A stretch of 64,000 nucleotides of DNA from Epithemia pelagica (GCA_946965045.2 OX337237.1:2108001-2172000); one strand, 5' to 3'; shown: positions 30,826 to 41,570, counted from the stretch's first letter. Made by a program: numbers and translations. Notes: a model not told the origin generated them from the letters alone.

Positions 30826-32338
30826 ATGTCGTCGGCTAAACCCCAAAGCTATGGTGCTGTTCCTACGACGGACGCTGGTTTGGACCGAGACCGTGCACCA
30901 GTCAAGAAGAAGAAATGCAACGATGTCTTTTTTGCGTTGCTCTTTCTAGCCCATATAGGGTATATTGGTTATGCGTGGGTAGCTTCCTCTTCTACCGGTG
31001 TTGAAGAAGGCAGTGGTGGTACAGATATGTTGCCTACGTCGGTGACGAACAAGTTCACAGAAAAAGGTGTGGTTAAGTTCGTTGCCGCCATCACCGGCGC
31101 GGCGTTGCTTTTGTCTTCTCTCGCCATTATCTTCATGACGACCTTTTCCGATGAACTTATCGAGGTAGCTTTGGCGGCACCTATTCTTGGGTTCCTGGCA
31201 GTCGGGGGCTATGGCATTTACATCAGCAAAGTGTGGATGATGGTGACAGGAGGTGTCGGATTCTTAGTCTTTGTGATTTTGGCCTGTATGGTCCGAAACA
31301 AGATTGATGTAAGTGCCTCGGGACACCTCATATGCATAATATCTATCACTTCTCTATTATATTTCTTACGGGAATGTCTGACACTGGTTCCAGTTTGCTG
31401 CCGCAAATCTTCGCACGGCTTTGACCGTGGTGCGTACCAACTTTGGTTTGATTGTCGTGTCTTTTCTTTTGGAAATCGTCGCGTTTGGATGGACCGTTCT
31501 CTGGTTTGGTGTTACTGGCTCGGCCATGAGCGACATGGGTTGGAAAATTGTGTTCTTGTATTTACTTTCATTCTTCTGGACGCACCAAGTCATTAATAAT
31601 TTGCAACATACCATTGTCGCAAGTGTGTTGGGAACCTGGTGGTACAACCCTGAAGACGCCAACTGGTGGTGGGATGATGGGTTGAATCGTGCCCTTTGTC
31701 ATTCAACGACGTATTCGTTCGGTAGCATATGCTTCGGATCGCTCCTTGCCAGTACCGTGCAAGCTCTTAAATGGGTTCACAGGCTGTTCAACCGCCAAAA
31801 CAATCGATGCGGCAAAGGCCTGGCGGCAATTATCAATTGCTTTCTTTCATGCTTGCAAGGAGTGGTAGAGTATTTCAACAAGTGGGCCTATGTCATGGTT
31901 GGACTTCACGGCGAGTCCTACATTGAGGCTGGTAAAGAAGTAATTAGCCTTTTCAAAGCTCGCAACTGGGAGGGCATTGTGGAAGATGGACTGGCCGACA
32001 TGGTGATGTTTTTTATGAAGTTTGCCATTGCCGTTGTGAGTGGTTTGTCTGGCTGGTGGCTAGTGAATCACGACAATGACATTTTCGTTGGCATTGGTAT
32101 CGATCCCGAAGATGACGACGCAGCCGGTTTTATGGCTGGCTTTCTCATTGGCTACGTTGTCGCTTCAATCATGATGGAGTTGGTTTCTTCAGCTGTCAAT
32201 GCCGTGATTGTGTGCTTCGCCTTATCTCCGGCGCCCTTTAAACAACATTACCCAGATCTGTGCAATGAGATGTTGGCGGGTTGGAAGAAAGCTTATCCTA
32301 GTGAATGCGAAGACGACTTCACCTCCATTGAACCTTAA
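30826..32338 (+). CDS. choline-transporter-like protein (CTL/SLC44 family)
   Basis: Spliced gene: exon 1 30826-31308, an 85-bp intron (GAT/GTAAGT donor, TTCCAG acceptor, phase 0), exon 2 31394-32338; 475 residues. CTL proteins are multi-span membrane proteins linked to choline and ethanolamine transport. At least nine hydrophobic segments are visible, from CNDVFFALLFLAHIGYIGYAW to AAGFMAGFLIGYVVASIMMELV. The family hallmarks lie in the C-terminal half: FFWTHQVINNLQHTIVASVLGTWW, SFGSICFGSLLASTVQALKW, YFNKWAYVMVGLHGESY and SSAVNAVIVCFALSP. ATG 30826 (MSSAKPQSYG) is the first in the frame. It is convergent with the TPR-SAP gene, with only 96 bp between the two stops. Confidence 0.93.
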
Positions 32339-32434
32339 CCTATTGATTCGACGTATGTAATGCGATAGACTCATACAAGAAATTACGATACTAGAACTCT
32401 GGCAGCGACGACTTATAATGGAACTGGATTCGAA

Positions 32435-33787
32435 CTACATACTTGCCGAGTCCTCCATGAGTGAGTCAACCAATCTGGTTTGGAGTTCACGTTTACTTCC
32501 ACTTGTAGCACGAATGCCACGTGTCAAGAGCGCGTCCTTCAGTTCCTCGACCCGTAATTCCTCTACTCCTTGTTTGAGGGACACAGCAAGCAATGGATCC
32601 GTGCTCAACACTCGTTCGCGAGCCTCAGAGTCAGTATTTGCCAGAAGCACCATGTGATTCATCCGTATACTATCTGGACTCATAAAGAGATGTGAATCAA
32701 AGTCGTCATCATCATCGAACCAATTACGTCGGGCCATGTGTAGCATTGGTAATGTGTGGACGAGATCGGGTGCGTTACCTGCACTAGGGCATAATCTCAA
32801 GGCCATTTTCATACAGTTTTTGCTGTTCTCTATCTGTCCCATCGCGTCGTAGTGTAATCCCAAGTAGAACCAAGCATTGAGTTTCCACATCTTCTTATCT
32901 GGTCCTTGTTCTTTTGGGTTGTTGAATGCGCCACAAATGCATCTCAACTGGGCCCTTGAGACAATGACCTGGCAATGATCTTTACGTACAGACGCGTCAA
33001 ACAATTCTCTTGCTGTTCTCAGAACTTTACGGCGTTCTGACGAAAGCAATCGTGCAGTATCCTCACAGTTTTGGCTATCCTTGCTTATTTGTTTCAATTG
33101 AGCAGCAATTCCACCTGGTATTTGAGCCTCGATTCGTCTCAGTTCTTGTTTAGGGATAGAACTCTTCAGTTTGAGTTCACATGCATTTCTCCATATTCGT
33201 TCTTCGGTGGCGGGTTCTCCAAATCGACTTTCAAAGTGGTTGGCACTTTGCGCCAAAATGGAGGCCGCATCTTCCAGCTCGTTCAGATAATACTTTACAA
33301 TACCAGCCTGCCATAGATACGCGTTCGGTCGAAGTTGAAATACACGATCAAAGGCGGTCCAGGATTCTTCGAGATTAAGCATTTTCAAATGTTTCATGCC
33401 TTTTTCTGTTTTCCTGTAGATTTCTTGCTCAACATTGGTGGCCTGCCTCATCCATTCTTCTTCCGTTGCTGAAATATCAAGTGCATAGTCCGATTCCCCT
33501 GAAATTGCTGATGTCTTTCCAATTACAACATCACTTGCCCGATCCTGACGTCTCTGTTCCTCGTCTCGGCGCTCTCTCTCGGAGGCTGTCAAAGGGCGTC
33601 CTCCAGATCCAGCACCACCAGTATCATCGTAGAACAGGTGTGTCGTTGATCGACAGAAGGATTTCTCGTATGGATTCAACAAAAACTTGCCAGTAATTTC
33701 ACATCCGCTCTGCCTCCCATGATGAAGATGCAAGAAGCACGAAACAAGTGATAGCTGGAGGCAATATACAACAGACCGCAGCAGCAT
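32435..33787 (-). CDS. TPR and SAP-domain protein with signal peptide
   Basis: A 450-residue single-exon protein. It starts at ATG 33787 with a hydrophobic leader (MLLRSVVYCLQLSLVSCFLHL), so it is secreted or organelle-directed; the C-F junction could be a plastid cleavage site. A charged helical region (RPLTASERERRDEEQRRQDR) is followed by TPR-like helices (about 120-200: GMKHLKMLNLEESWTAFDRV and YLWQAGIVKYYLNELEDAA). Another TPR unit lies at about 315-345 (NAWFYLGLHYDAMGQIENSKN). The C-terminus (about 410-445) is a SAP motif (VEELRVEELKDALLTRGIRATSGSKRELQTRLVDSL), which in other proteins binds nucleic acid. TPR plus SAP in an organelle suggests an RNA- or nucleoid-associated factor, as an inference. 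Confidence 0.75.
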   Translation of the reverse strand: MLLRSVVYCLQLSLVSCFLHLHHGRQSGCEITGKFLLNPYEKSFCRSTTHLFYDDTGGAGSGGRPLTASERERRDEEQRRQDRASDVVIGKTSAISGESDYALDISATEEEWMRQATNVEQEIYRKTEKGMKHLKMLNLEESWTAFDRVFQLRPNAYLWQAGIVKYYLNELEDAASILAQSANHFESRFGEPATEERIWRNACELKLKSSIPKQELRRIEAQIPGGIAAQLKQISKDSQNCEDTARLLSSERRKVLRTARELFDASVRKDHCQVIVSRAQLRCICGAFNNPKEQGPDKKMWKLNAWFYLGLHYDAMGQIENSKNCMKMALRLCPSAGNAPDLVHTLPMLHMARRNWFDDDDDFDSHLFMSPDSIRMNHMVLLANTDSEARERVLSTDPLLAVSLKQGVEELRVEELKDALLTRGIRATSGSKRELQTRLVDSLMEDSASM

Positions 33788-34607
33788 TGGTGCTTGTCGT
33801 TCGGAAATAGAATCCAGAAAAGTTAGGTAAACAAAAAAAGATTTCTGCACTCGACCTCGACAATATCTTTTTTGCAGGGGTCCAGTCGCATAAATATTTT
33901 GTGCCTTTTTCTTTTGATGTCCTCTACCTAGAGAGGAGTACTATGATAGGACTAGAAGTATTGGATGAATAGCGTAATGGCTCACTTCCTCTCTTATTGA
34001 GTAAGTAGTGAGGGCATCTTGTTACTCCTACGAGTACTTGAGGAAACAAGAGAGCTACACATGACTGAAACAGAGGAACACGGAAAGGAGCAACGAATTT
34101 TCCAACTAGACCAGACAGCAAGTCTTCTGATTGCTCTCTTCCCATACAAGTACCTTATTCTCCGGACGGACCATGGTGCGACCTTCGAGTTCTCTAGTAG
34201 GAGGAAAAAGAAGAATGGCTGAGAAGAAGCCAACGGGTCGATGTACAATTTTTTTCCGAATGGTGGCGATTCAATATCCACGAGATACACGGTATCTCAA
34301 CTCAAGAGCTAAAGGACTCAGCTGGGAATTTTGGACCTCTTCCTCCAGCCTCAAGCAATATATTGCAACCGCCCCAGCAGAACAACGACTCTTTGTCATT
34401 CTTCCTCTACGTTGAGCCATGAAGAGGTTTATCTCTTTTCGATGTAACTTGAGCCATGACACTAGTCCAAACAGATTCTTGTGCATCAATCCACTAAGGC
34501 AACCAATCACAGTTCAAACAGAAACAAGAAACCAAGACAGTTCGCATCGTTACGAAGATTATTTGAGAAATTCCGAGGTTCTTTTTACTGGCCGAGAACT
34601 CTTTGGA
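33788..34607. other. intergenic region
   Basis: 0.8 kb between the TPR-SAP start and the hydrolase stop. It carries GAGGAGTACTATG near 33933 and ACTCCTACGAGTACT near 34025. No supported gene was seen. Confidence 0.5.
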
Positions 34608-35675
34608 CTATTGGGTGTCAGGCTTTGAAATGATGTCCTTTTCAGACACGACTTCGTACTTCTCATCGCCACTAAGCTCTTGGAGGGAGTCAACAACTTC
34701 CATTATTGGAAAAATAACTAGCCGAATAATCCAGTCACGTAATATGGATACGGACTGGTCCCTTTTTGTTTTGAAACCTCGAATAAATGAGACTCCGGCA
34801 TGTATCAAACAACTGAGAAGTAATTTGATCAACTGTCGCACTCGAAAATCAAGTATTTGAAGGATGCATACTGCGGTTACATAAAGGGGGTGAACGAGCT
34901 TGAACGCCAGAGACCGATGTTCCACTCGAAAGCGTGCAGCTTCCCACTTGAGTGCCTGGAGGTAGGTTGGGCCAAGCAATGCGTGATCCTCCACCGGATC
35001 ACCTGCGCGTGGCGCTAAAAAGCAAAACTCTTCGTCAGGATCACCGACCACGCGTCCTGACCTCAATGATTGGGCAGCGGTGGGTGCCACCCATATCAAG
35101 GGGTCATTGACGGAATAGTAGTTGATACACCTCCGAAATGGGAACTGAGGTGTTCTTCGAATCGCGGCGGCACCGCCCAACGCAATCACTTCAATTTGAT
35201 TCATTTCTTCAGGTTTCAGTAATTTGGCTGCCAAGGAGGTAATGAGAGCTCCTTGAGAGTGCGCAATGTGTACCACACATCCATTCTTTCCAACCTCTGC
35301 AAGAGCCTCTCGCAAATGTGCAACTAGTGAATTGACTTCGTCCGTGATACGTCCCAATTTCTGCGTTCCGGCTTGTGTCAGATCACCAAATAATCCAATA
35401 ACATCTTCAAAGTGAGACTGAGAAGTTGGGTTGTAGCAATATTGAACTGGTTCTCCAAATAGCTGTGATATTTCCTCTTGCCCTTCCGTCATGTGTTGGA
35501 TATGCGTCGCAATTCCGTTCACCCACGTTAGCCTGGTCTTTCGGGACAAGACTGGGTCTACGAGGTAGAAACAAGCAGAGATATAGAATGGGATCCCTGT
35601 CCATCTCTCATAGCTTCCATATGGTTCTCGCGCACATACACATTGCAGTCGTCTCCTTTTGTTAGCTTTGAACAT
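34608..35675 (-). CDS. alpha/beta-hydrolase fold protein (lipase-like)
   Basis: A 355-residue single-exon protein. The nucleophile elbow reads VVHIAHSQGALI with Ser140; it follows the GxSxG pattern except that Ala replaces the first Gly. A likely acid is Asp in YYSVNDPLIWVAP and a likely base is His in DPVEDHALLGP, in the right order. WVNGIATHIQHMTEGQEEIS near the start resembles the oxyanion-hole region WVNGI.T of a group of protist hydrolases. Hydrophobic C-terminal segments (HPLYVTAVCILQILDF, LIKLLLSCLIHAGVSFI) suggest membrane association. The substrate is probably a lipid ester but is not shown by the sequence. ATG 35675 is the first in frame. Confidence 0.75.
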   Translation of the reverse strand: MFKANKRRRLQCVCAREPYGSYERWTGIPFYISACFYLVDPVLSRKTRLTWVNGIATHIQHMTEGQEEISQLFGEPVQYCYNPTSQSHFEDVIGLFGDLTQAGTQKLGRITDEVNSLVAHLREALAEVGKNGCVVHIAHSQGALITSLAAKLLKPEEMNQIEVIALGGAAAIRRTPQFPFRRCINYYSVNDPLIWVAPTAAQSLRSGRVVGDPDEEFCFLAPRAGDPVEDHALLGPTYLQALKWEAARFRVEHRSLAFKLVHPLYVTAVCILQILDFRVRQLIKLLLSCLIHAGVSFIRGFKTKRDQSVSILRDWIIRLVIFPIMEVVDSLQELSGDEKYEVVSEKDIISKPDTQ

Positions 35676-36093
35676 CCGTCGTCAACATTCTCTTCTCCCT
35701 GTACTTTCTAGGAGTACTCCCTGTATTGATTATTGATCGACCTTTTACCCACAAAAGAAAACATCGGGATCTTGAGTACACCCGAGCATTGTACTCCGTG
35801 TCTCTTTGGTCTTGCCGAGACGAGTTTGTTTTGTGTGCTTGACTTCGAATCTTCACTAATCTTCTATGGAAGCACTGGGGAGTGCCTTTACGCCCGAGCG
35901 AAGACACTACGAATCTACTATTAGCTATCTCAAACCCATTGAAAGATACCTCCTCTGGAGAGTACATTCGCTGCTATCCATCAGCCGTCACCAGTCACCA
36001 ACTCATCCTTCGTCATCGGACCAACGCGACAGCAACAACGAAACGAAAGACTTCGTAGCCACCAATAATTTGTTTGTCGCCGCTACAGCAACC
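35676..36093. other. divergent intergenic region with GGAGTACTCC
   Basis: Lies between the hydrolase start and the DUF2358-like gene. GGAGTACTCC lies at 35711-35720, 36 bp from the hydrolase ATG. The plus-strand frame is open from 35866, but the 36094 ATG fits a signal peptide better. Confidence 0.5.
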
Positions 36094-36938
36094 ATGAGGA
36101 AGGAAAGCAGACACATCCGGTTGATTGCATTCGCCGTATTTCTATGTTTGGTTTATTCTGATGGATTCCAAGTATCCACCCAACCCACAGCCAATGTTGT
36201 TTTCAAGGCAGAATCAACCTTGCTGAAGGAAGAGCAAAAACAGACAATTCCAAGGAAGGCTGAACCATCTTCCCCTGAGACGGACGAAATTGCATCATTA
36301 CCTCCTGTTATTCAGAGCATCGCGGACGAAAGAATGGAATATCAGATGAACCTGGGGAAGGCCATGGATACACTCCGCAAAGACTATCAAGATATACTGA
36401 CAAAGAGACCAGGTATGTGTTCAGATTCCTTTATATTTCAACTTTGTAAGCACCTCGAATCTCATATGTTTCACGTCTTCGTCAAATTTTATCGTTTTGT
36501 ATGCCAGACTTCAGCATCTATGATAAAGATATCTTGTTGGCTGATCCTTCTGGTATTCAGGTGACCGGACTGGAAAAATATAAATCGGCATTTACCTTTT
36601 TCCAGACCTTTCTGGGATTTTGGTTTTCCACCAGCCGTAGCGGCTTTCAATTCCGAATGGTTTACGACTTCGCTCGCTGTTCCATTCGCATATCATGGCA
36701 CGCCGTTCTGGTCCCGAAATTGCCTGTTCATCTGCGACCACTGCATGTGGATGGCATCTCTTACTATCAGTTGGACCGGAAAAGTGGGAAGGTTGTCGAA
36801 CACAAGATTGAAAACCTCACAATCAACAATAGTCCCGTGGCACCGCCATACGGAATAATGAGTCTTCTGCAGCAAGATGAACTGCGAATGAAAGGAGTAC
36901 CAGTTGGTGTTGGTGCTTTGACGGGGAGCTTTCAGTAG
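36094..36938 (+). CDS. DUF2358-like (NTF2-fold) protein, plastid-targeted
   Basis: Spliced gene: exon 1 36094-36412, a 95-bp intron (CCAG/GTATGT donor, GCCAG acceptor, phase 1), exon 2 36508-36938; 249 residues. The signal peptide MRKESRHIRLIAFAVFLCLVYSDG ends before FQVSTQP, a Phe-led transit region, so plastid import is likely. The domain, about 105-215, runs DFSIYDKDILLADPSGIQVTGLEKYKSAF, FRMVYDFARCSIRISWHAVLVPK, and YYQLDRKSGKVVEHKIENL. This is the pattern of DUF2358/SnoaL-like proteins of plants and algae, whose role is unknown. The protein continues in frame only if the intron is removed. Confidence 0.85.
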
Positions 36939-37113
36939 ACAAAACAAGCGCACACATCTGCCCTTGCGTAGTCATCATAGAGTACAGTTATTAGCCATTT
37001 AGCGTTGAGCGACAACTTTAAGTGAGTAGACCGTATCTACAATGGTTTCAAGGGTTGGTGCATGTCCCTTCCACGAAGGGATGTTACGGGAATATCGATA
37101 AGAGCTCCCAAAA

Positions 37114-37917
37114 CTACGTGGTTTTCACCTTTTCTTTCCGTCTGTTGACCCAGTTCGTAATCCTCCGTTCGACTGATCCAACGACCAAGGCACCAACGAC
37201 GGATGGCACAATTAAAAAAGGATAGGGTAGTAGTCCATCTTGGTTTAGAATAGTTTGCTGAAGGAGGTCAATCAGAGTGGACTCAACATACGTGTAGAAC
37301 AAAAAGGCGTTCGTCGACCCAACTGTTAACCCAACGACGACCTGTTCCCAAGTATGGAGCTTGACTTGAACTCTGTACAAGAGACTTGTTGCAGTGAATA
37401 GCAGAATTGGAAACAACAACCAGAATGGTTGGTGCAGGAAAGTAAAGGTACCAATGAATCCTAAACTCATGGCATGAGAACTTGGCATTCCTCCATCACT
37501 CGGTTTCAAACGTAGCTCAGAAACCACCATATCAGGTGGTCTTGTCTGATTGATGATTTTCTTCAGTACTTTTCCCAAAACTGCATTGCCAATCGACCCG
37601 ATGAAGAATGCGGACATGACAGCGTTTCTTTTCCATACTAGCACTACATAGAATAGGCCGCTCACAAAGAGTGATGTAGTTCCTCCCACAAGAGACACCA
37701 GCGAGTTTAGTTTTTCAGGATCATTGTCGTCTTCGCTCTTCTCCATTGTCGACTTCAGCAACGCCTCTCTTGGCCTCTGCCTGCAAAAGGTGCCCGGGGC
37801 AGCAGGATTCCTTGATTGACGATCCCCCAACAACGCAAGCGAATTGGATGAAAGGAAAGCACTCTGAGAAAGCTGAAAACAGAGGATAATGTGGGACAGC
37901 AGAAGTAATCGTTTCAT
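37114..37917 (-). CDS. plastid PAP2-family phosphatase
   Basis: A 267-residue single-exon membrane phosphatase. All three PAP2 motifs are present: KKIINQTRP (119-127), PSSHA (145-149) and YRVQVKLHTWEQV (181-193) with catalytic His188. Four or five membrane spans surround them. The N-terminus MKRLLLLSHIILCFQLSQSA-FLSSNS is a textbook diatom plastid presequence, with cleavage predicted between Ala20 and Phe21. Relatives are plastid phosphatidate phosphatases (LPP epsilon) and polyprenyl-diphosphate phosphatases; the substrate is either phosphatidate or a prenyl diphosphate. It is convergent with the DUF2358-like gene. Confidence 0.92.
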   Translation of the reverse strand: MKRLLLLSHIILCFQLSQSAFLSSNSLALLGDRQSRNPAAPGTFCRQRPREALLKSTMEKSEDDNDPEKLNSLVSLVGGTTSLFVSGLFYVVLVWKRNAVMSAFFIGSIGNAVLGKVLKKIINQTRPPDMVVSELRLKPSDGGMPSSHAMSLGFIGTFTFLHQPFWLLFPILLFTATSLLYRVQVKLHTWEQVVVGLTVGSTNAFLFYTYVESTLIDLLQQTILNQDGLLPYPFLIVPSVVGALVVGSVERRITNWVNRRKEKVKTT

Positions 37918-38393
37918 GGAGAACTTTCATACAACAGGGATCAGTTCGAAAGGTAATCATTCCCAATTCCCATGGTTTTTGAGCGGGTGTACTTGTATAA
38001 TTATTTCGTGTAAGAATAAAGTCGAAACGCGACCGTGTGACGTCAGTCGCGTTAGTCTTGCCCATTTCGGTTGCTGACCAGCCGACGAAGAGGATCGTTT
38101 CTCGGTGTGTTACGATGGAGACAGACGGAAAGTTATCGAAATCTCAACAACTCCAAGGCCTCAGTTGTAGAAGGAAATGGACCAAACCGAAAATCGGTGA
38201 TGTTTCCCTGCACGTCGTAATTCTGCAATGCCCAAACGTTGTCATGTTGACAAGCTCAAGGTGCTGGGGTCTTTTTGTTTATCTTTATTTGATGCGTTAT
38301 TATGTTGACTGCTATTGTTGACATATGCCATGCCATTCTCTGTCACTAATTGTTTGGAAGTTTGAGGGCAATTGCTATTTGGTTGTACTGCGA
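37918..38393. other. intergenic region
   Basis: Lies between the PAP2 start and the 3' end of the helicase gene, both on the minus strand. Nothing was recognised. Confidence 0.4.
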
Positions 38394-40507
38394 TCAATAC
38401 ATTGCGCTTTGCACAACCTTGTCGCGCAAAGTTATTCCGCATTCAAAAGGATTCAAGACCGAACATACACGCTTTGTCTCAAACATAAACTTCTTTTCGG
38501 GTTTGTTGTGCGCACTTAGCCAACCCTTCTCGCGGAGTTCCACCACCACAGTATACACAAAGGCCATTTCTTCGCGCTCCGAAACTTTCTTCTTCTTCGC
38601 CCTGTCAGATACAAAGACCTGTTCCGTATCGACACCTTCCCAGAACCTTTTGTAATCGTCCTCTGTCTTTTCCTGCCATCCGATGGGAGTGGGATAACGT
38701 ACGAGTGACAAAATTTTCCGGTTGTCGCCTGTTCGAAATTGATAAAGCTCCGTTTTGGGGCTGATTGACTTACCGAGTGTCATGGAACAATATTGGTTGA
38801 AGATTTGTTTACAGTTGAACACGTTTACAACACCATCATCACCGTCGATTTTTGCTGATGAGGTGCGATTGATATTTCCCTCGAAAAAAGGGTATGGATG
38901 ACGAGAGTTCATGTTGGCAACATTGACCGAGTATATATGACTCCCGATCTCTCGCTCACTTAGACTGAGGGAAGTATCACGAGCCGTTTCGAGCATGGCA
39001 GATTCCTTTGCTCGTTCCGATGTAGGATTATTTTCAAAATAATAAATCCTTGCATTGGGATGACGGGCACGTCCAGATCCTTGAATGTGTGCCTTTGTTG
39101 TCGCAATGGTGCTGAAACGAACCACGAAGGAGCAATCAGAGACATCAATGCCTTCTTCCAAAGCTGCGGTTGCGACAAGGATACGGGCTGATCCTTCAGC
39201 AAAGGCTTCCAATTGTTTTTGTCGATCGGCCTGCGTTTGATACCCTGTTCCTGCAACCGCACCACACTGCGGTGGACCTGGGTTGGCTCTGCGGCTCACT
39301 ACTGGGCTGGAACCAGAATGACGGTCGGTCAAATGGTCATTGATTTGTTTGGTCATTGCGGAGACTAGTGCGACTTGCTCGACAAATACAATTCCTCGGT
39401 GACTGTCTGACTTTCCTTCCCCGATGAGGATATCTTCCAGGAGGCCCAACGATCGCTTTAATTTGTGTGATTGCTGTGAGGCGCGGGAAATTGCAGGATC
39501 ACTACGCATTCTCAACAACAGTTCGTCCATTTCAGCACGCAGAAATGGTATGCTTTTCTTAATGTTTTCCGCATGTCGTATGGCTGCCTGTGAATCGCCA
39601 CTTTTCTCCAGATTCCCGGCCTTGGCAAGGACTTGTGCACAGATGACCTTTTCCACATAGTAGAAGAGTGCTTCAGAACCAAGCTCGTCAAACACATGAG
39701 AACAGCGTGAAACCACTTTTTCGATTTCCTTATCTGGATCGGAGATAGATTTCTTTGAGTGATGTCAACATGTGCTTCAATAATCCCTTTGATTCTTTCA
39801 TTATCGACTCTGCCGTTCCTTTCATCTTGTCTCCACTGGATCCATCGAAAGCTTTCATTACTTAACCTAGACTCGATGTCGGGGCAAAATATCGTGCTGG
39901 TCATGAGGGCCTCCAAGTCTTTCCTCTTTTTTTCTTTATTGACAAGTGACCCATTGACAAAGGATGCCGTTAGTCCCAGAATTCGAGGCAGTGCTGAAGA
40001 TGACCCAACACCGCGACTCCCCATGAAAGGAATGACACCATCTCGCATAACGCTCGCCATCGGTGAGTTTCCAACAGCATTGTGACATTCGTCAAACACC
40101 AGCAGGCTGAACTGGCTTAGATTCATGTACTTGTCAGTAACAAAGGCTTTCAGAAATATGGCAGCTGTACCTAGCATGATTTGGCATGAATGGAGGGCAT
40201 GGTTCCATGATTGCTCTTCCCACTGAGCTTGTTCTTCTCCGACCAGACGTTGAACAACGACATGATTGTGCTTTGAGTCGAGACAATGCTTTCGACAGTA
40301 ATCGGATTGTTGTTCAACGAGAGGTCGCGTCGGTACCAAGAATCCAATCTTCAAATGAGGGTACTTTTTCAAATAGTGTTCAATCAGGCGAGCAGCAACT
40401 AAAGTCTTTCCTGTTCCGGTTGGGAGGCACACAATGGTATTTTGCAGTTTGGCTTTTTCGAGGCACTCCGCTTGATAAGGCCGTAGCTCAAACCGCCGTT
40501 CCGCCAT
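38394..40507 (-). CDS. Dicer-type DExH RNA helicase with Dicer dimerisation domain, no RNase III; one frame change
   Basis: The helicase half of a Dicer/RIG-I-like protein, about 700 residues. Starting at ATG 40507 come the Q-motif RPYQAECLEKA, Walker A CLPTGTGKT (27-35), the box FDECHNA, and LGLTASF. The second helicase domain has FVEQV, ILVATAALEEGIDVSDC and IQGSGRARHPNARIYYF. The C-terminus (FNCKQIFNQYCSMTLGK, SPKTELYQF) matches the Dicer dimerisation (DUF283) domain. No PAZ or RNase III domain follows before the stop; the next gene is PAP2. The reading frame changes near 39751-39757, in a short A run (minus strand), between DITQ and the conserved EIEKVVSRCSHVFDELG. An indel in the assembly, a true mutation, or a short intron (for example a weak GTCGAT donor near 39812) could explain it. 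Confidence 0.85.
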
Positions 40508-40913
40508 GGTCCAAGTTCTCTTCAAAACCTCAAAATATTCGTCACTTCTGTTGAGCGCGCAGACACCGGAACACAGTTCACTACGAGTATTCCACGTGTA
40601 CAAAAAGTTCGAGTATCAAGCAGCACCTTTAAGTTCGATGTTATGAAAGTAGGAAGAAGAGTGGCCGTTTCTCCTCCATGGTCTCCATCCATTAAATCAT
40701 TGCTGCTTGTTCAGCTTCACTCCAAAGACAGAAACAGCAATTGCCTCAACAGAAAAATGGACGCTTCTGGTGACAAACGCGTTTGGAAAAATGGCTTGTC
40801 CCACTGTGTTCAGAATAGAATTATGGGTTTGATGAGTTCCCCAACTATTTCCTTCATTCCAGGGGATCAACCACTGTTCCCTATCGGCATGCTTGGTAAC
40901 AAAAACATTGTCC
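40508..40913. other. intergenic region
   Basis: Upstream of the Dicer-type helicase. A plus-strand frame (40643-41179) runs against the more protein-like minus-strand frame and is not called. Confidence 0.35.
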
Positions 40914-41570
40914 CTAAAGCTCGTTGGCCTTTCGTTTTCTGTTCATCGGTAGGCACATGGCCGGTTTTCCAGTCCCGAAGGTGTCCTTTACAGCTTCAGC
41001 ATCGTCTGATTTTTGCTTGTTTTCATGCCAGAGGAGATTCAAGTTCACTTCTCCTACGCGAAAATTCCAGTTTTCCGATTCAAACCTCTGTTTCCGCGCT
41101 TCGTTGCGCAAGGGACATGCATACATACGTTGGCCAGTTGAACTGCAATAGGGAAGGAAACCTTTTTTACAAGGAGTGAAGGGAAGAGTCATTTCCCCTT
41201 TGGAACAAACAAATCGTTTGCCAGCCGACTCAATTGCCTGGCCTTGGAGAGTAGTGTTTCCAGCTGATTGCATATAATGTGCACCACCATACAAATCACC
41301 ACGCGCCGTAGGAAATCCACACACAAATCCCCATGGCACTCGATCCTCCAGGATACTGGCTTCAATGCGATATCATTCGCTTGGTAAGATTCCACAATCG
41401 TTCTGTCTAGCAGAGTCTCCCGGTAGTGGTTTGTGAACCGTTGCATTTACTGAAGGGAAGTACAAATAGGAATTCGTCAAACTCTTTGAGTTTGCAGCAT
41501 CGTTTAGCTTCTTCGAACGCTCCTTTTGCAATCGGGATGATTTTCGTCGGGACTCAATGTTTGATCGCAT
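40914..41570 (-). CDS. hypothetical basic Cys-containing protein, probably spliced
   Basis: Two frames in the same phase (41570-41373 and the frame from 41345 to 40914) are separated by one in-frame TGA. A phase-0 intron, donor TCA/GTAAATG after 41451 and acceptor TGGAG at 41346 (105 bp), removes the stop and joins YLYFPS to DRVPWGFVCGF, giving 183 residues. The acceptor lacks a good pyrimidine tract, so the splice is tentative. The start MRSNIESRRKSSRLQKERSK is basic. The centre holds ARGDLYGGAHYMQSAGN and FVCSKGEMTLPFTPCKKGFLPYCSS; the end is MNRKRKANEL. No family was recognised. The alternatives are a pseudogene or a UGA read as selenocysteine; nothing else supports the latter. Confidence 0.45.

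Noticed and set aside
40643-41179. 178-codon plus-strand frame
   Set aside because: It overlaps a more protein-like minus-strand gene and shows no recognisable motif.
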